Counted from the stretch's first letter, positions 33,142 to 43,960 are shown. The stretch is DNA of 64,000 nt from Streptomyces daqingensis (GCF_014645895.1 NZ_BMMP01000002.1:434001-498000), one strand, 5' to 3'. Program-made: numbers and translations. Notes: a model not told the origin generated them from the letters alone.

Positions 33142-34389
33142 ATGGGACGCCTCGCTCAGACCGAAGGTCTCACCGAGATCCAGCAGGAGATACTCGCCAC
33201 CGTCCGCAGCTTCGTCGACAAGGAGATCATCCCGGTCGCCACCGAGCTGGAGCACCGGGACGAGTACCCCACAGAGATCGTCGAAGGGCTCAAGGAGCTC
33301 GGCCTCTTCGGGCTGATGATCCCCGAGGAGTACGGCGGGCTCGGTGAGTCCCTTCTCACATACGCGCTGTGCGTCGAGGAGATCGCGCGGGGGTGGATGA
33401 GCGTCTCGGGCATCATCAACACCCACTTCATCGTCGCGTACATGCTCAAGCAGCACGGCACCCAGGAGCAGAAGGACCACTTCCTGCCCAGGATGGCCAC
33501 CGGCGAGGTCAGGGGCGCGTTCTCGATGTCGGAGCCGGGACTCGGCTCCGACGTGGCGGCCATCACCTCCAAGGGCGTGCGCGACGGGGACTCCGCCGAC
33601 GGCGACTTCCTCCTCAACGGCCAGAAGATGTGGCTGACGAACGGCGGTTCCTCCACGCTCGTCGCCGTGCTGTGCCGTACGGACGAGGGCGTCCCCGAGG
33701 GTCCCCCTGAGCCTGGCGGCCAGGGAGGTGCCCCCAAGCCCCACAAGTCGATGACGACGTTCCTGGTGGAGAAGGAGCCCGGATTCGGCGAGGTCAGGCC
33801 CGGTCTCACGATCCCCGGCAAGATCGAGAAGATGGGCTACAAGGGCGTCGACACGACCGAACTCGTCATGCAGGACCTGAGGATCCCCGCGGACCGGGTC
33901 CTCGGCGGGACCACCGGCCGCGGCTTCTACCAGATGATGGACGGCGTCGAGGTCGGCCGCGTCAACGTCGCGGCGCGTGGCTGCGGAGTGGCGCAGCGTG
34001 CGTTCGAGCTGGGCATCGGTTACGCACAGCAACGGCACACTTTCGGAAAGCCCATCGCGCAGCACCAGGCAATCCAGTTCCGGCTGGCCGAGATGGCCAC
34101 CAAGGTGGAGGCGGCACACGCCCTGATGGTCGGCGCGGCCCGCAAGAAGGACGCCGGTGAGCGCAACGACCTCGAGGCCGGAATGGCCAAATACCTCGCC
34201 TCGGAGTACTGCAAGGAGGTCGTGGAGGACGCATTTCGCATCCACGGCGGGTACGGTTTCTCAAAGGAGTACGAGATCGAGCGCCTCTACCGCGAGGCGC
34301 CGATGCTCTTGATCGGTGAAGGAACTGCCGAGATCCAGAAAATGATCGTAGGCCGCCGCCTGCTGGAGGAGTACCGCTTCCAGGGCTGA
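33142..34389 (+). CDS. mcd: Acyl-CoA dehydrogenase, probable methylsuccinyl-CoA dehydrogenase
   Basis: 415 residues with a GGAGGGAAGTGAG leader just after the hydratase stop. Acyl-CoA dehydrogenase signatures: GLMIPEEYGGLG, AFSMSEPGLGSDVA (FAD/substrate), RQRHTFGKPIA-like QQRHTFGKPIA, and near the C-terminus IHGGYGFSKEYEIERLYREA and LIGEGTAEIQ. In this operon it should oxidise (2S)-methylsuccinyl-CoA to mesaconyl-C1-CoA. Between residues about 185 and 199 there is an extra Pro/Gly-rich loop encoded by a GC-rich palindromic stretch, which looks like an in-frame insertion. It is the last pathway gene. Confidence 0.88.
   Translation: MGRLAQTEGLTEIQQEILATVRSFVDKEIIPVATELEHRDEYPTEIVEGLKELGLFGLMIPEEYGGLGESLLTYALCVEEIARGWMSVSGIINTHFIVAYMLKQHGTQEQKDHFLPRMATGEVRGAFSMSEPGLGSDVAAITSKGVRDGDSADGDFLLNGQKMWLTNGGSSTLVAVLCRTDEGVPEGPPEPGGQGGAPKPHKSMTTFLVEKEPGFGEVRPGLTIPGKIEKMGYKGVDTTELVMQDLRIPADRVLGGTTGRGFYQMMDGVEVGRVNVAARGCGVAQRAFELGIGYAQQRHTFGKPIAQHQAIQFRLAEMATKVEAAHALMVGAARKKDAGERNDLEAGMAKYLASEYCKEVVEDAFRIHGGYGFSKEYEIERLYREAPMLLIGEGTAEIQKMIVGRRLLEEYRFQG
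33696..33737 (+). repeat. GC-rich palindromic insert inside the acyl-CoA dehydrogenase gene
   Basis: The segment contains CCTGG-CGG-CCAGG and ends in GGGAGGTGCCCCC, a motif also found in inverted form inside the MITE (GGGGGCACCTCCC near 49257) and as GGAGGTGCCCCCT near 4895. It adds a Pro/Gly-rich loop in frame. Confidence 0.45.
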
Positions 34390-34400
34390 ATGTCCCTTTA

Positions 34401-34435
34401 CGGGATGCCTTCCTGACGCACGGGACGGCATCCCG
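34401..34435 (+). terminator. Terminator hairpin after the ethylmalonyl-CoA operon
   Basis: CGGGATGCC (34401-34409) and GGCATCCCG (34427-34435) form a nine-bp perfect stem around a 17-base loop, 12 bases after the acyl-CoA dehydrogenase stop codon. There is no T-tract. Confidence 0.6.
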
Positions 34436-34469
34436 CACAGGGAATTCGGAGACGGACTGGCGTACTGGC

Positions 34470-34498
34470 TTGGCCAGTTGCCACCGGTAACCGATACC
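34470..34498 (+). promoter_or_regulatory. Possible promoter of the psd-pssA operon
   Basis: TTGGCC (34470-34475) and GATACC (34493-34498) with a 17-base spacer lie about 60 bases before the phosphatidylserine decarboxylase start and after the terminator of the preceding operon. Confidence 0.4.
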
Positions 34499-34559
34499 AT
34501 CCCGGAAAGCCGCCGTCCCCCTTCTGCAGCCGCGGCTCCCTCCGCTACGAAGGTCATAC

Positions 34560-35207
34560 ATGCCCCACAGCCCATCCTCTGCACCCAGCGGCCGAGTCCG
34601 CATCGCGCGCGGAGCGTCGCCGTGGCTTCTGCCGACAGTCGCGACCGCTGCCGTCAGCCTTCTGCGCTCGCGCCGCTCCAAGAGAGCGGCCGCGGTCGCC
34701 GTGCCCGCAACCGCACTCGCGGCGGGCATGCTGTGGTTCTTCCGCGACCCGGAGCGTGAGATCGCCGAGGGCCGTGTGATCTCCCCCGCGGACGGTGTGG
34801 TGCAGAGCATCATGCCGTGGCACGACGGCCGTACCCGCGTCGCCGTCTTCATGAGCCCTTTGAACGTGCACGTCAACCGCGCCCCGCTCGCGGGCACCAT
34901 CTCGTCCGTGGAGCACATCCCCGGCGGATACGTCCCCGCTTTCAACAAGGAGAGCGAGAACAACGAGCGCGTGGTGTGGCACTTCGACACCGAGATCGGC
35001 GACGTGGAGATGGTGCAGATCGCCGGTGCCGTGGCCCGCCGGATCGTTCCGTACGTGCCGCAGGGCTGCAAGGTCGAGCAGGGCGACCGGATCGGACTCA
35101 TCCGCTTCGGCTCCCGAGTCGACGTCTACCTGCCCGAAGGGGTCGAGGCCGGCGTCGAGGTCGGCCAGACCACTACCGCGGGGGTGACTCGTCTTGACCG
35201 TGATTGA
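34560..35207 (+). CDS. psd: Phosphatidylserine decarboxylase
   Basis: 215 residues, the short form of the family. A membrane-associated N-terminus (WLLPTVATAAVSLL, VAVPATALAAGMLWFF) is followed by RDPEREI, ISPADGVV, FMSPLNVHVNR and the C-terminal RFGSRVDVYLPEG. The Gly-Ser bond in FGSR is the self-cleavage site that creates the pyruvoyl cofactor on the alpha chain. The enzyme makes phosphatidylethanolamine at the inner membrane. Its 3' end overlaps the phosphatidylserine synthase start by 14 bases, giving a psd-pssA pair. Confidence 0.93.
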   Translation: MPHSPSSAPSGRVRIARGASPWLLPTVATAAVSLLRSRRSKRAAAVAVPATALAAGMLWFFRDPEREIAEGRVISPADGVVQSIMPWHDGRTRVAVFMSPLNVHVNRAPLAGTISSVEHIPGGYVPAFNKESENNERVVWHFDTEIGDVEMVQIAGAVARRIVPYVPQGCKVEQGDRIGLIRFGSRVDVYLPEGVEAGVEVGQTTTAGVTRLDRD

Positions 35208-36042
35208 TCCCGATACCCAGGCGGCCGCCTGGGTCGCCGAGGCCGAAGAGGACGACGAGATGCCGCTGTCGACGCGGCTGTCGATAGCGGACACCCTCAC
35301 CCTCGGCAACGCCACCTGCGGCTTCATGGCCGTGTACTTCACGACCACCGGCGTCCTCATCCCGCACCTGACGGGCAGCGAGGACGGCGGCATGGCCCGG
35401 CACAGCGCGGCGACAGCCGTGATGCTGATGCTGCTGGCCTCGGTCTTCGACCTCTTCGACGGGCTCGTCGCGCGGAAGCTGCGCAGCTCGGCCATGGGCG
35501 CGGAGCTGGACAACCTCTCCGACCTCATCAGCTTCGGGCTGGCGCCCGCCTACTTCGTCGCCACGTGGGGCATGGTCGCCAACGACGCGAACCAGCACGT
35601 GTCCGTGGTCGCCGCCGTCGTGGTGCTGCTGGCGGTGGTGCTGCGGCTTGCCCGGTTCTCGTGCGTGCCCATGCGGGACGGGATGTTCCAGGGCATGCCG
35701 GGGCCGTTCGGCGCCCTGACGGTCGTGTCGATCGTCCTGCTGGAGCTGCCGTTCGTGCCGACGCTGCTGGCCATCATGGGCGTCGCCTGGCTGATGGTGA
35801 GCCGCGTCGAGTACCCCAAGCCGCGCGGCCGGCTCGCTGTGGCGATGCTCGCCTGGATCATGGCGAGCATGGGCCTGCTGGCGGCCTGGGCGTTCGACGC
35901 GCCGGGCGGCGAACTGCTCATGCAGACCGGCTGCGCGCTCCAGGTCGTACTGGGCGCCGTCATCCCGCTGTTCGCTACGGCGCGCCGCGTGCACACCTTC
36001 CGCGACAACCGCCGCGAGGCGCGCACAGCAGCGCAGGGCTGA
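35194..36042 (+). CDS. pssA: CDP-diacylglycerol-serine O-phosphatidyltransferase
   Basis: 282 residues from a TTG at 35194 (GTG at 35200 is an alternative), inside the end of psd. The CDP-alcohol phosphatidyltransferase signature DG-x2-AR-x8-G-x3-D-x3-D is complete: FDGLVARKLRSSAMGAELDN then LSD. About seven membrane helices follow an acidic 25-residue N-terminal tail. It makes phosphatidylserine, the substrate of the upstream-encoded decarboxylase, so the two genes form the phosphatidylethanolamine branch. Confidence 0.93.
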   Translation: MTVIDPDTQAAAWVAEAEEDDEMPLSTRLSIADTLTLGNATCGFMAVYFTTTGVLIPHLTGSEDGGMARHSAATAVMLMLLASVFDLFDGLVARKLRSSAMGAELDNLSDLISFGLAPAYFVATWGMVANDANQHVSVVAAVVVLLAVVLRLARFSCVPMRDGMFQGMPGPFGALTVVSIVLLELPFVPTLLAIMGVAWLMVSRVEYPKPRGRLAVAMLAWIMASMGLLAAWAFDAPGGELLMQTGCALQVVLGAVIPLFATARRVHTFRDNRREARTAAQG

Positions 36043-36057
36043 CGCGGAGCAGAAACG

Positions 36058-36100
36058 CGCAGAAGGGCCCGGCCGCATTCCGCGGCCGGGCCCTTCTGCG
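36058..36100. terminator. Strong bidirectional terminator, perfect 19-bp stem
   Basis: The left arm 36058-36076 and right arm 36082-36100 are perfect reverse complements (CGCAGAAGGGCCCGGCCGC) around the loop ATTCC. It lies between the convergent pssA and glycerate kinase genes, 15 bases after the first stop. Confidence 0.85.
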
Positions 36101-36182
36101 ATGTACGGGGTGCCGTCTCCCGCGCGCACGGCGCAGGACAGCGGGACGGCCGGGCGGCCGGACCGAACCGCCCGGCCCGCAG

Positions 36183-37319
36183 TCAGAGGCGCTCCTCCGC
36201 CAGGCGCTCGGCGAGCTTCTCCAGCAGGGGGCCCGCCTGGGACATGCAGCGCTGCGGGTCGCTCTCCACGTCCGTCAGGGCGTAGACGCGCTCGAACCCG
36301 GCGCCCTTGAGGGCCTTGCCGTCCAGCTTCAGCTGCCCGCACACGCCCAGCACGGGCTTGCCCTGCTTGCGCGCCGCCGCGGCGACCCCGGCCGGGGCCT
36401 TTCCGTGCAGGGTCTGGGCGTCCAGCGCCCCCTCCCCCGTGACGACGAGGTCGGCACGCTCCAGCGCCGAGGCGAAGCCGAGCACCTCCAGGAGCACGTC
36501 GATGCCGGGACGGAACGTCGCGTTGAGGCCGACGAGCGCGCCGTAGCCGATGCCGCCGGCCGCGCCGGCGCCGGGAGCCTCGGCCGTCTCGGCCGCTCTG
36601 GGGCCGACCGACTCGCCCATCACCTTCACGAAGTGCGTGAGTGCCGCGTCGAGGACGTTCACGTCCTGCTCTCCGGCGCCCTTCTGCGGGCCGTAGACGG
36701 AGGCGGCGCCCTTCGGCCCCGTCAGGGGGTTGTCGACGTCGCTGGCGAGGACGACCTCGATGTCCGCGAACCGTTCGTCGACGCCGGACAGGTCCGCCGA
36801 GACCATCTCCACCAGCGGCCCTCCCCCGTGGGGGATCTGGTCACCGTCCTCGTCGAGGAAGCGGGCGCCGAGCGCTTCGAGCATGCCGGCTCCGCCGTCC
36901 GTCGTGGCGGAGCCGCCGACGCCGAGGACGACGGTACGGGCTCCCGCGTCGACGGCGGCGAGCAGCAGTTCGCCGGTGCCGCGCGTGGTGGCCGTCAGCG
37001 GCGCGTACACGGTGGGCGGCATGAGCTGGAGGCCGGAGGCCTCTGCCATCTCGACCACGGCGGTGTCGCCGCGCAGTGCGAAGGCGGCGGTGACCGGTGC
37101 GCCGAGCGGGCCGGTGACCTCCGCCTCGTGCCGCTCGAAGCCGGCCGCGACCGCCGCGGCCACGGTGCCGTCGCCGCCGTCGGCGACGGGCAGCGACTCC
37201 ACGCTCGTCTCGGGGCGGACCCTCCTGATCCCGGCTGTGATGTGCTCAGCGACCTCGACGGCCGTCAGTGAGCCCTTGAACTTGTCCGCGGCGATCAGTA
37301 CGCGCGCCGTCGTCGTCAT
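36183..37319 (-). CDS. Glycerate kinase
   Basis: 378 residues. It is the GarK/GlxK-type glycerate kinase fold: VLIAADKFKGSLTAVEVAEH at the start, PVADGGDGTV, GTGELLLAAVDAGA, LGVGGSATTDGGAGML and VVTGEGALDAQTLHGK. It phosphorylates D-glycerate with ATP, giving 2-phosphoglycerate (GarK class). It could help assimilate glyoxylate released by the ethylmalonyl-CoA pathway nearby, but no glyoxylate carboligase or tartronate-semialdehyde reductase is present in the window, so that link is only suggestive. The ribosome site AGGGG lies a few bases before the ATG. Confidence 0.92.
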   Translation of the reverse strand: MTTTARVLIAADKFKGSLTAVEVAEHITAGIRRVRPETSVESLPVADGGDGTVAAAVAAGFERHEAEVTGPLGAPVTAAFALRGDTAVVEMAEASGLQLMPPTVYAPLTATTRGTGELLLAAVDAGARTVVLGVGGSATTDGGAGMLEALGARFLDEDGDQIPHGGGPLVEMVSADLSGVDERFADIEVVLASDVDNPLTGPKGAASVYGPQKGAGEQDVNVLDAALTHFVKVMGESVGPRAAETAEAPGAGAAGGIGYGALVGLNATFRPGIDVLLEVLGFASALERADLVVTGEGALDAQTLHGKAPAGVAAAARKQGKPVLGVCGQLKLDGKALKGAGFERVYALTDVESDPQRCMSQAGPLLEKLAERLAEERL

Positions 37320-37498
37320 TTTCTGCCCCTGGGTCTCTTTCGCTTTCGAACAGGCAGTCGCGCCGAGGCGACCCTATCCGGCTGTGACCCCTGCCCACCA
37401 TGGGCCGTGCAAACGTCAACTGCCGCGAATCCGCGTACCGGCGCGCGCCGGTGCGCGGCTCCTGCCGGGGGCGGGCCGGGCCCCCGGGGGCGGGCCCG

Positions 37499-38926
37499 TC
37501 AGTCCTGCCGGCGCAGCCGCCGCCAGACGGCGCGCGCCGCGTGGTGGCCGGACATGCCGTGCACTCCCGGGCCGGGCGGCGTGGAGGACGAGCAGATGAA
37601 CACCGCGGGGTGCGCCGTGCCGTACGGGAGTGCCGTCAGCTTCGGGCGGATCAGGAACTGCAGACCGTCGACGGCGCCCGCGGCGAAGTCGCCGCCGACG
37701 TAGTTGGCGTTGCGGGCGGCGAGCTGAGGCGGGCCGGCCGTGGCGCGCGCCAGCACCAGGTCCCGGAATCCCGGTGCGAACCGCTCCAGTTGGCGCTCCA
37801 CCGCGTCCGTCGCATCGCCTTCCCAGCCGTTCGGGACGTGGCCGTACGCCCAGAAGACGTGCTTGCCGTCAGGAGCACGGCCAGGGTCGACGAGGGTGGG
37901 CTGCGCGGTGATCAGGAACGGCCGCTCGGGCGCCCGCCCGGAGACGGCGTCCTTGAGGGCCGTGCCCATCGCCCCGGCCGTCGGCCCGATGTGCACGGCG
38001 CCCGCGCGGCGGGCCTCCGGTGACGTCCAGGGAACGGGGCCGTCCAGCGCGTAGTCGATCTTGAAGACGCTCGCGCCGTAGCGGAAACCGTCGTAGGCGT
38101 TGCCGAGGCCCGCGATCCGGGTCAGCGCCCTCGGCGAGGTGTCGAAGATGTAGGCCCTGGCGGGCGGCAGTTCGTCGAGGCGCTTGACCTCAGTGCCCGT
38201 GTGGATCACGCCGCCGTTCGCGCGCAGGTACCCGGCGAGCGCGTCGCTGACGGCCTGGGAGCCGCCGCGCGCGAGGGGCCAGCCCTGGCCGTGCGCGGAG
38301 AGCGCGAAGCACAGGGCCGCGCCGCTCACGCCCGGCGTGCTGAACGGCGCGATGACGTGCGCGCCCATTCCCGCCATCAGGGCCCGCGCCTTCTCGTCAC
38401 GGAACCGGCGGTTGAGCCAGCTGATCGGCTGGAGCGCCTGCAGCCCGAACCGCGCGAGCAGCACCGGGTTCTGGGGGAAGCGGCCGTTGAACCACGAGCC
38501 CATGCCCATGAAGTCCTCGGCCAGCTCCTCCCACTGTTCGAGGAAGGGCTCCACCATCCGGCGGTAGGTGCCGGCGTCCCGCGGCCCGAGCGACAGCGCC
38601 GTCTCGGTGACCGAGCGCGAGAGCACGGCCGACGTGCCGTCGGGGAAGGGGTTGGCCAGGCACAGCTCGGGGTGGAGCCACTCCAGCCCGTACTCGTGCA
38701 GCGGCATCCGGTTGAAGGCGGGCGAGTTGGCGCCGGTGGGGTGGACCGCCGAGCAGGGGTCGTGCCGGAAGCCGGGGAGAGTGAGCTCCTCGGTGCGCGC
38801 GCCGCCGCCGACGGTGTCCCTGGCCTCGAACACCTCGACGGAGAAGCCGCGGCGGGCGAGTTCGACCGCCGCGGTCAGTCCGTTGGGTCCGGCTCCGACG
38901 ACGACCGCGTCACGGATCGATGGCAC
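37499..38926 (-). CDS. FAD-dependent NAD(P)-type oxidoreductase (phytoene desaturase-like)
   Basis: 475 residues from a GTG at 38926 with GAGGGGAGA upstream. The FAD-binding Rossmann motif [19 protein letters not shown] starts at residue 8, then [19 protein letters not shown] (the second FAD contact). [21 protein letters not shown] and the C-terminal [12 protein letters not shown]-type segment are typical of the CrtI/amine-oxidase-like superfamily. It is a general phytoene-dehydrogenase-related subgroup found outside carotenoid clusters. No carotenoid genes are nearby, so the substrate is unknown. Confidence 0.85.
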   Translation of the reverse strand: MPSIRDAVVVGAGPNGLTAAVELARRGFSVEVFEARDTVGGGARTEELTLPGFRHDPCSAVHPTGANSPAFNRMPLHEYGLEWLHPELCLANPFPDGTSAVLSRSVTETALSLGPRDAGTYRRMVEPFLEQWEELAEDFMGMGSWFNGRFPQNPVLLARFGLQALQPISWLNRRFRDEKARALMAGMGAHVIAPFSTPGVSGAALCFALSAHGQGWPLARGGSQAVSDALAGYLRANGGVIHTGTEVKRLDELPPARAYIFDTSPRALTRIAGLGNAYDGFRYGASVFKIDYALDGPVPWTSPEARRAGAVHIGPTAGAMGTALKDAVSGRAPERPFLITAQPTLVDPGRAPDGKHVFWAYGHVPNGWEGDATDAVERQLERFAPGFRDLVLARATAGPPQLAARNANYVGGDFAAGAVDGLQFLIRPKLTALPYGTAHPAVFICSSSTPPGPGVHGMSGHHAARAVWRRLRRQD

Positions 38927-38966
38927 TGGCGGCTCTCCCCTCGCCTTTGAGGTCGGTCGCCGACGG

Positions 38967-39785
38967 TCAGCTGCCGGCGCGCAGCAGCCCCACCATACGC
39001 CGCGCGGTGCCCGCGTCCCGCGCCGCGGTGAAGGGAAGGGCGTTGCCGCCGGCGAGCCGGAAGGGCTCTCCACCGAGCGTGGAGTTGGCGCCTCCGGCCT
39101 CGGAGACGAGCAGCAGACCCGCGGCGTGGTCCCACGCCGCCTCCCAGCTGAAGGCGACGGCGTCGAGCGTGCCGCGGGCGACGCTCAGGTACTCCACTCC
39201 CGCCGAGCCGCAGGGGCGCGGTGAGACGCCTTCGGTGCGCAGCCCGAGCAGCGCGTGCTTCTGGGCTTCGGTGGTGAAGTCCGGGTGGGAGGTGGCCACT
39301 TCGAGGACCTTGCCGTCCTCGGGACGCCCGGCGACGAGGGCCTCGCCGTTGAGCAGCGCGCCGCCCCGGTGCCGGGCGACGGCCATCTCGCCGGGCACCG
39401 GCACGTACGTCCACGAGGCGAGGATCTCGCCGTAGCGGGCGAGGGCGACGAGGGTGCAGAAGCCCTCGTTCCCGCGGACGAACTGCCGCGTCCCGTCGAT
39501 GGGGTCGACGATCCAGACGGGGGCCTCGCCGTGGAGTGCCTCGTAGACCGCCGGCTTGGCGTGCACGGCCTCCTCGCCGACGACGACGGAGCCGGGGAGC
39601 AGCGCCGTCAGCGTGCGGCTGAGGCGGTCCTCCGCGCGCTGGTCGGCGACGGTGACGAGGTCGTGCGGGCCGCTCTTCTGCACCACGTCGTCGTCGGAGA
39701 GCTGCCGCCACCGCGGCATCACCTCCTCGGCGACCGTCCGCCGGATGGCTCCTTCGACCGCTGCGGCCAGCTCATCGTCGATCAT
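38967..39785 (-). CDS. Inositol-monophosphatase-family phosphatase (possibly histidinol-phosphatase)
   Basis: 272 residues. Metal-binding motifs are [16 protein letters not shown] (Asp-Pro-Ile-Asp-Gly-Thr) and [10 protein letters not shown]. The family includes inositol-1-phosphatase, fructose-1,6-bisphosphatase and actinobacterial HisN. The segment [18 protein letters not shown] resembles the HisN-type more than SuhB-type members, and HisN is the histidinol-phosphatase in many actinomycetes. No other his gene is adjacent, so this remains a guess. The start lacks a clear ribosome site. Confidence 0.85.
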   Translation of the reverse strand: MIDDELAAAVEGAIRRTVAEEVMPRWRQLSDDDVVQKSGPHDLVTVADQRAEDRLSRTLTALLPGSVVVGEEAVHAKPAVYEALHGEAPVWIVDPIDGTRQFVRGNEGFCTLVALARYGEILASWTYVPVPGEMAVARHRGGALLNGEALVAGRPEDGKVLEVATSHPDFTTEAQKHALLGLRTEGVSPRPCGSAGVEYLSVARGTLDAVAFSWEAAWDHAAGLLLVSEAGGANSTLGGEPFRLAGGNALPFTAARDAGTARRMVGLLRAGS

Positions 39786-39873
39786 GCGCTCAATGGAAGC
39801 ACGTGCGGTGCCCCGGCCGTCGCGGTGGCCGGTGCGGTGGCCGTGGACGTGGACGTGGTGCCGGGCACGGGCG

Positions 39874-41748
39874 TCACCGGCCCACCGCGTAGCCCTGCAT
39901 GCCGCGCGGGTTCGCGGCGGCGCTCAGCACGCCCGTCTCCGGATCGCGCGCCACGGCGCACAGCCTGCCCTCCGACCATGCGGGTCCCTCCTCCACGTCG
40001 TGTCCGCGCGCCCTGAGCCCGTCGGTCATCCGGCGTCCGGCGCGGGACTCCACGGTGACGCTGCCCGGCCGCATCGCGCGCGGGAAGAACGAGCCGGGGA
40101 AGCTCTCGGTGTGCCAGTTGGGGGCGTCCACGGCTCCCTGAAGGTCGAGACCGCCGCGTACGCGGGGGCGCAGCGCGGCGGCGAGGAAGAAGTGCGTCTG
40201 CCACTGGTCCTGCTGGTCGCCTCCGGGGGTGCCGAAGGCGAGCACGGGGACGCCGCCGCGCAGAGCGAGGGAGGGCGTCAGCGTCGTGCGGGGGCGGCGG
40301 CCGGGGGTGAGGGAGTTGGGCAGGCCGGGCTCCAGCCAGGTCATCTGAAGCCGGGTGCCGAGCGGGAAGCCCAGTTCGGGGATGACGGGGTTGGAATGCA
40401 GCCAGCCGCCGCTGGGGGTGGCGCTGACCATGTTGCCCCACCGGTCGACGACGTCGAGGTGGCAGGTGTCGCCGCGGGTCGCGCCGTCCCTGGCGACCGT
40501 CGGCTCGCCCGCTCCCGCCGCGCCGGCACCGCCCGTCCCGCCCGCCATCCGGAAGGCGTCACGGCCCCGTGCGACCTCGGTGGCGTGGGCGGCGAGACGC
40601 GGGGTCCGTCCGCCGGGACTTCCGGGCCGCAGCTCACGGGACGCGGTGTCGCCCACGAGGGCGCGGCGGGCCTCGTTGTAGCCGTCCGAGAGCAGCGTCT
40701 CCACGGGGACGGAGCCGGCGCCTTCCGCGTCGCCGTACCACGCCTCCCGGTCTGCCATGGCGAGCTTCGTGCCCTCGATGAGGCGGTGGACGAACGCGGG
40801 GTCGCGGAAGCCGCCGCCGGCCGCGCCGTCCTCGCCGGAACCGTCGCCGAACTCGACGTCGTCGGCGGTCAGTCCGGGCAGCAGCGCGAGCTGCTGCAGC
40901 ATGCTCGGGCCCTGGGACCAGGCCCCGGCCTTGCAGACGGTCCAGCCGTTCCACTCGTAGGTGACGGGGTCCTCGTACGTGGCCTCCCAGCCCGCCAGGT
41001 CGTCTCCCGTGAGGGTCCCGGTGTGCCGCTCGCCCGAGGTGTCCATGGTGGGACGTGCGGAGGCGGCGAGCAGCGCCTCGGCGACGAAGCCCTCACGCCA
41101 CACGCGGCGGGCGGTCTCGATGCGCTGCTCGCGGCCGGGGCCGGCCGCCGCCGCTTCGGCGAGCAGTCGGCGCCAGGTGGCCGCGAGGGCGGGGTTCTTC
41201 AGCAGCTGCCCCGGAGCGGGCGGACGTCCGCCGGGCAGGTAGACGGCCGCCGACGTCGTCCATTCCGTCTCGAAGAGCTCCCGCACGGTCTCCACCGTCT
41301 CGCCGACGCGTTCGACGGCGGGGTGGCCGCGCTCCGCGTAGCCGATCGCGTAGTCCAGAACCCTCTCCAGGGAGAGTGTGCCGTGGTCGCGCAGCAGCGT
41401 CATCCAGGCGTCGAACGCGCCGGGGACCGCGGCGGCCAGCGGGCCCGTGCCGGGGACGAGTTCGAGGCCGAGAGACCTGTAGTGCTCGATGGTCGCGCCG
41501 CCCGGTGCGACGCCCTGCCCGCACAGCACCCGCACGGGCCCCTCGGCGGGAGCGACGATGAGCGGCACCTCACCGGCGGGACCGTTCAGATGCGGCTCGA
41601 CGACCTGCAGGACGAAGCCCGCGGCGACGGCGGCGTCGTAGGCGTTGCCGCCGTCCTCCAGCACGGACATCGCCGTCTGCGAGGCGATCCAGTGGGTGGA
41701 GGAGGCCATGCCGAAGGTGCCTTGGAGGGTGGGTCGGGTGGTGAACAC
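39874..41748 (-). CDS. Gamma-glutamyltransferase-family protein, cytosolic form
   Basis: 624 residues from a GTG five bases after the upstream ATPase stop. The Ntn-hydrolase architecture is complete: MASSTHWIASQTAMSVLEDG-type N-terminus, GNAYDAAVAAGFVLQVVEPH, and the autoprocessing site GDTCHLDVVDRWGN, where T428 would be the nucleophile after cleavage. Typical enzymes have Thr-Thr here; this has Thr-Cys. There is no signal peptide, unlike the second family member at 58186. It closes a dipeptide ABC operon and may process imported gamma-glutamyl or related peptides. Confidence 0.85.
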   Translation of the reverse strand: MFTTRPTLQGTFGMASSTHWIASQTAMSVLEDGGNAYDAAVAAGFVLQVVEPHLNGPAGEVPLIVAPAEGPVRVLCGQGVAPGGATIEHYRSLGLELVPGTGPLAAAVPGAFDAWMTLLRDHGTLSLERVLDYAIGYAERGHPAVERVGETVETVRELFETEWTTSAAVYLPGGRPPAPGQLLKNPALAATWRRLLAEAAAAGPGREQRIETARRVWREGFVAEALLAASARPTMDTSGERHTGTLTGDDLAGWEATYEDPVTYEWNGWTVCKAGAWSQGPSMLQQLALLPGLTADDVEFGDGSGEDGAAGGGFRDPAFVHRLIEGTKLAMADREAWYGDAEGAGSVPVETLLSDGYNEARRALVGDTASRELRPGSPGGRTPRLAAHATEVARGRDAFRMAGGTGGAGAAGAGEPTVARDGATRGDTCHLDVVDRWGNMVSATPSGGWLHSNPVIPELGFPLGTRLQMTWLEPGLPNSLTPGRRPRTTLTPSLALRGGVPVLAFGTPGGDQQDQWQTHFFLAAALRPRVRGGLDLQGAVDAPNWHTESFPGSFFPRAMRPGSVTVESRAGRRMTDGLRARGHDVEEGPAWSEGRLCAVARDPETGVLSAAANPRGMQGYAVGR

Positions 41749-41753
41749 GGGCG

Positions 41754-42880
41754 TTACGGCTTCCTGTCGACGTCGGTGGTGCTGTCAGCGGACTGTGCCG
41801 GGGCTTGCGGTTCCAGTGTGCGCGGGCGCGGCCGCGCGGCGTCGGGTGCGGTGCCGTCGTCCTCGACCAGGTGGCAGGCGACCTGCCGGCCGCCTGGAAG
41901 CGTGCGGTGCTCGGGGGCCTCCGTGCGGCAGCGTTCGACGGCGAGCGGGCAGCGGGTGTGGAAGCGGCAGTAGCCGACCGCCTGCCCCGTGGACGTCCTG
42001 GGGAAGACCGGGCTGGGCAGGTCGCCGTGGAGCACGATCCTCCCCCTGCCTTCCGCGGGGGAACCCCCGCGCGCTCGCTGCACCGCGGGGTCGGGGACGG
42101 GGACGGCAGAGAGCAGGGCCTGGGTGTAGGGGTGCTTGGGAGCGGTGAACAGCTCGGCGGCGGGGGCCTGTTCGACGATCTCGCCCAGGTACATCACGGC
42201 GATCCTGTCGGCGAGGAACTCCACGGCCGCCAGGTCGTGGGTGATGAACAGGCAGCCGAAGCCGCGGTCCCGCTGGAGGTCCGCGAGCAGGTTCAGCACG
42301 GACGCCTGCACCGAGACGTCCAGGGCGGAGGTCGGTTCGTCCGCCACGAGCAGCAGCGGATCGACGGCGAGCGCGCGGGCGATGGAGACCCGCTGCCGCT
42401 GGCCGCCGGAGAGTTCGTGCGGGCGACGTTCCGCCAGCTCGGGCCGGAGCCCCACCTGCTCCAGCAGCTCCGCCACCCTGCTGCGCAGCGCGTCGCCTCT
42501 CGCCAGGCGGTGCAGCACCAGCGGCTCGGCGACGATGCGGGCGACGCTCATCCTCGGGTCCAGCGAGGCGGAAGGGTCCTGGTAGACGAGGTGGAAGTCC
42601 TTGCGCAGGGGACGCAGCCGGCGCCGGGAGAGCCGTGTGACGTCCACTCCCCCGATGCGGACCGTCCCCCCGGTGGGTTCGTCGAGGCGGACGACGCACT
42701 GTCCGACGGTCGACTTGCCGGAGCCCGACTCCCCCACGAGCCCGACGACTTCGCCACGTCCGACGGTGAGGGAGACCCCGTCGACGGCGCGCACGGTGCT
42801 TCGGCCGGGGCCGGGGAAGTGGCGTACGAGGCCGCGTACTTCGAGAGCGGGAGGCGTGCCGCCCGCGGTCGGCTGGGAGG

Positions 42881-42884
<4 letters not shown>
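41754..42884 (-). CDS. Dipeptide/oligopeptide ABC transporter ATP-binding protein (OppF/DppF type)
   Basis: 376 residues from a GTG overlapping the partner ATPase stop (GTGA). Walker A is GESGSGKST, the signature is HELSGGQRQRV, Walker B LLLVADEPTSALD, and the H-loop LFITHDL. The C-terminal peptide-transporter extension has the CRFHTRCPLAVERC iron-sulfur-like cysteine cluster. An in-frame GC palindrome (42054-42071) inserts Gly/Ser/Pro residues before the extension. It pairs with the 42881-43960 ATPase to power peptide import. Confidence 0.93.
42054..42071. repeat. 18-bp palindrome within the OppF-type gene
   Basis: CGCGGGGG-AA-CCCCCGCG is a perfect inverted repeat inside the coding sequence, in a part encoding RARGGSPAEGRGR that is not conserved in the family. 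It resembles small GC-rich mobile repeats of Streptomyces. Confidence 0.5.
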
Positions 42885-43956
<1,072 letters not shown>

Positions 43957-43960
<4 letters not shown>

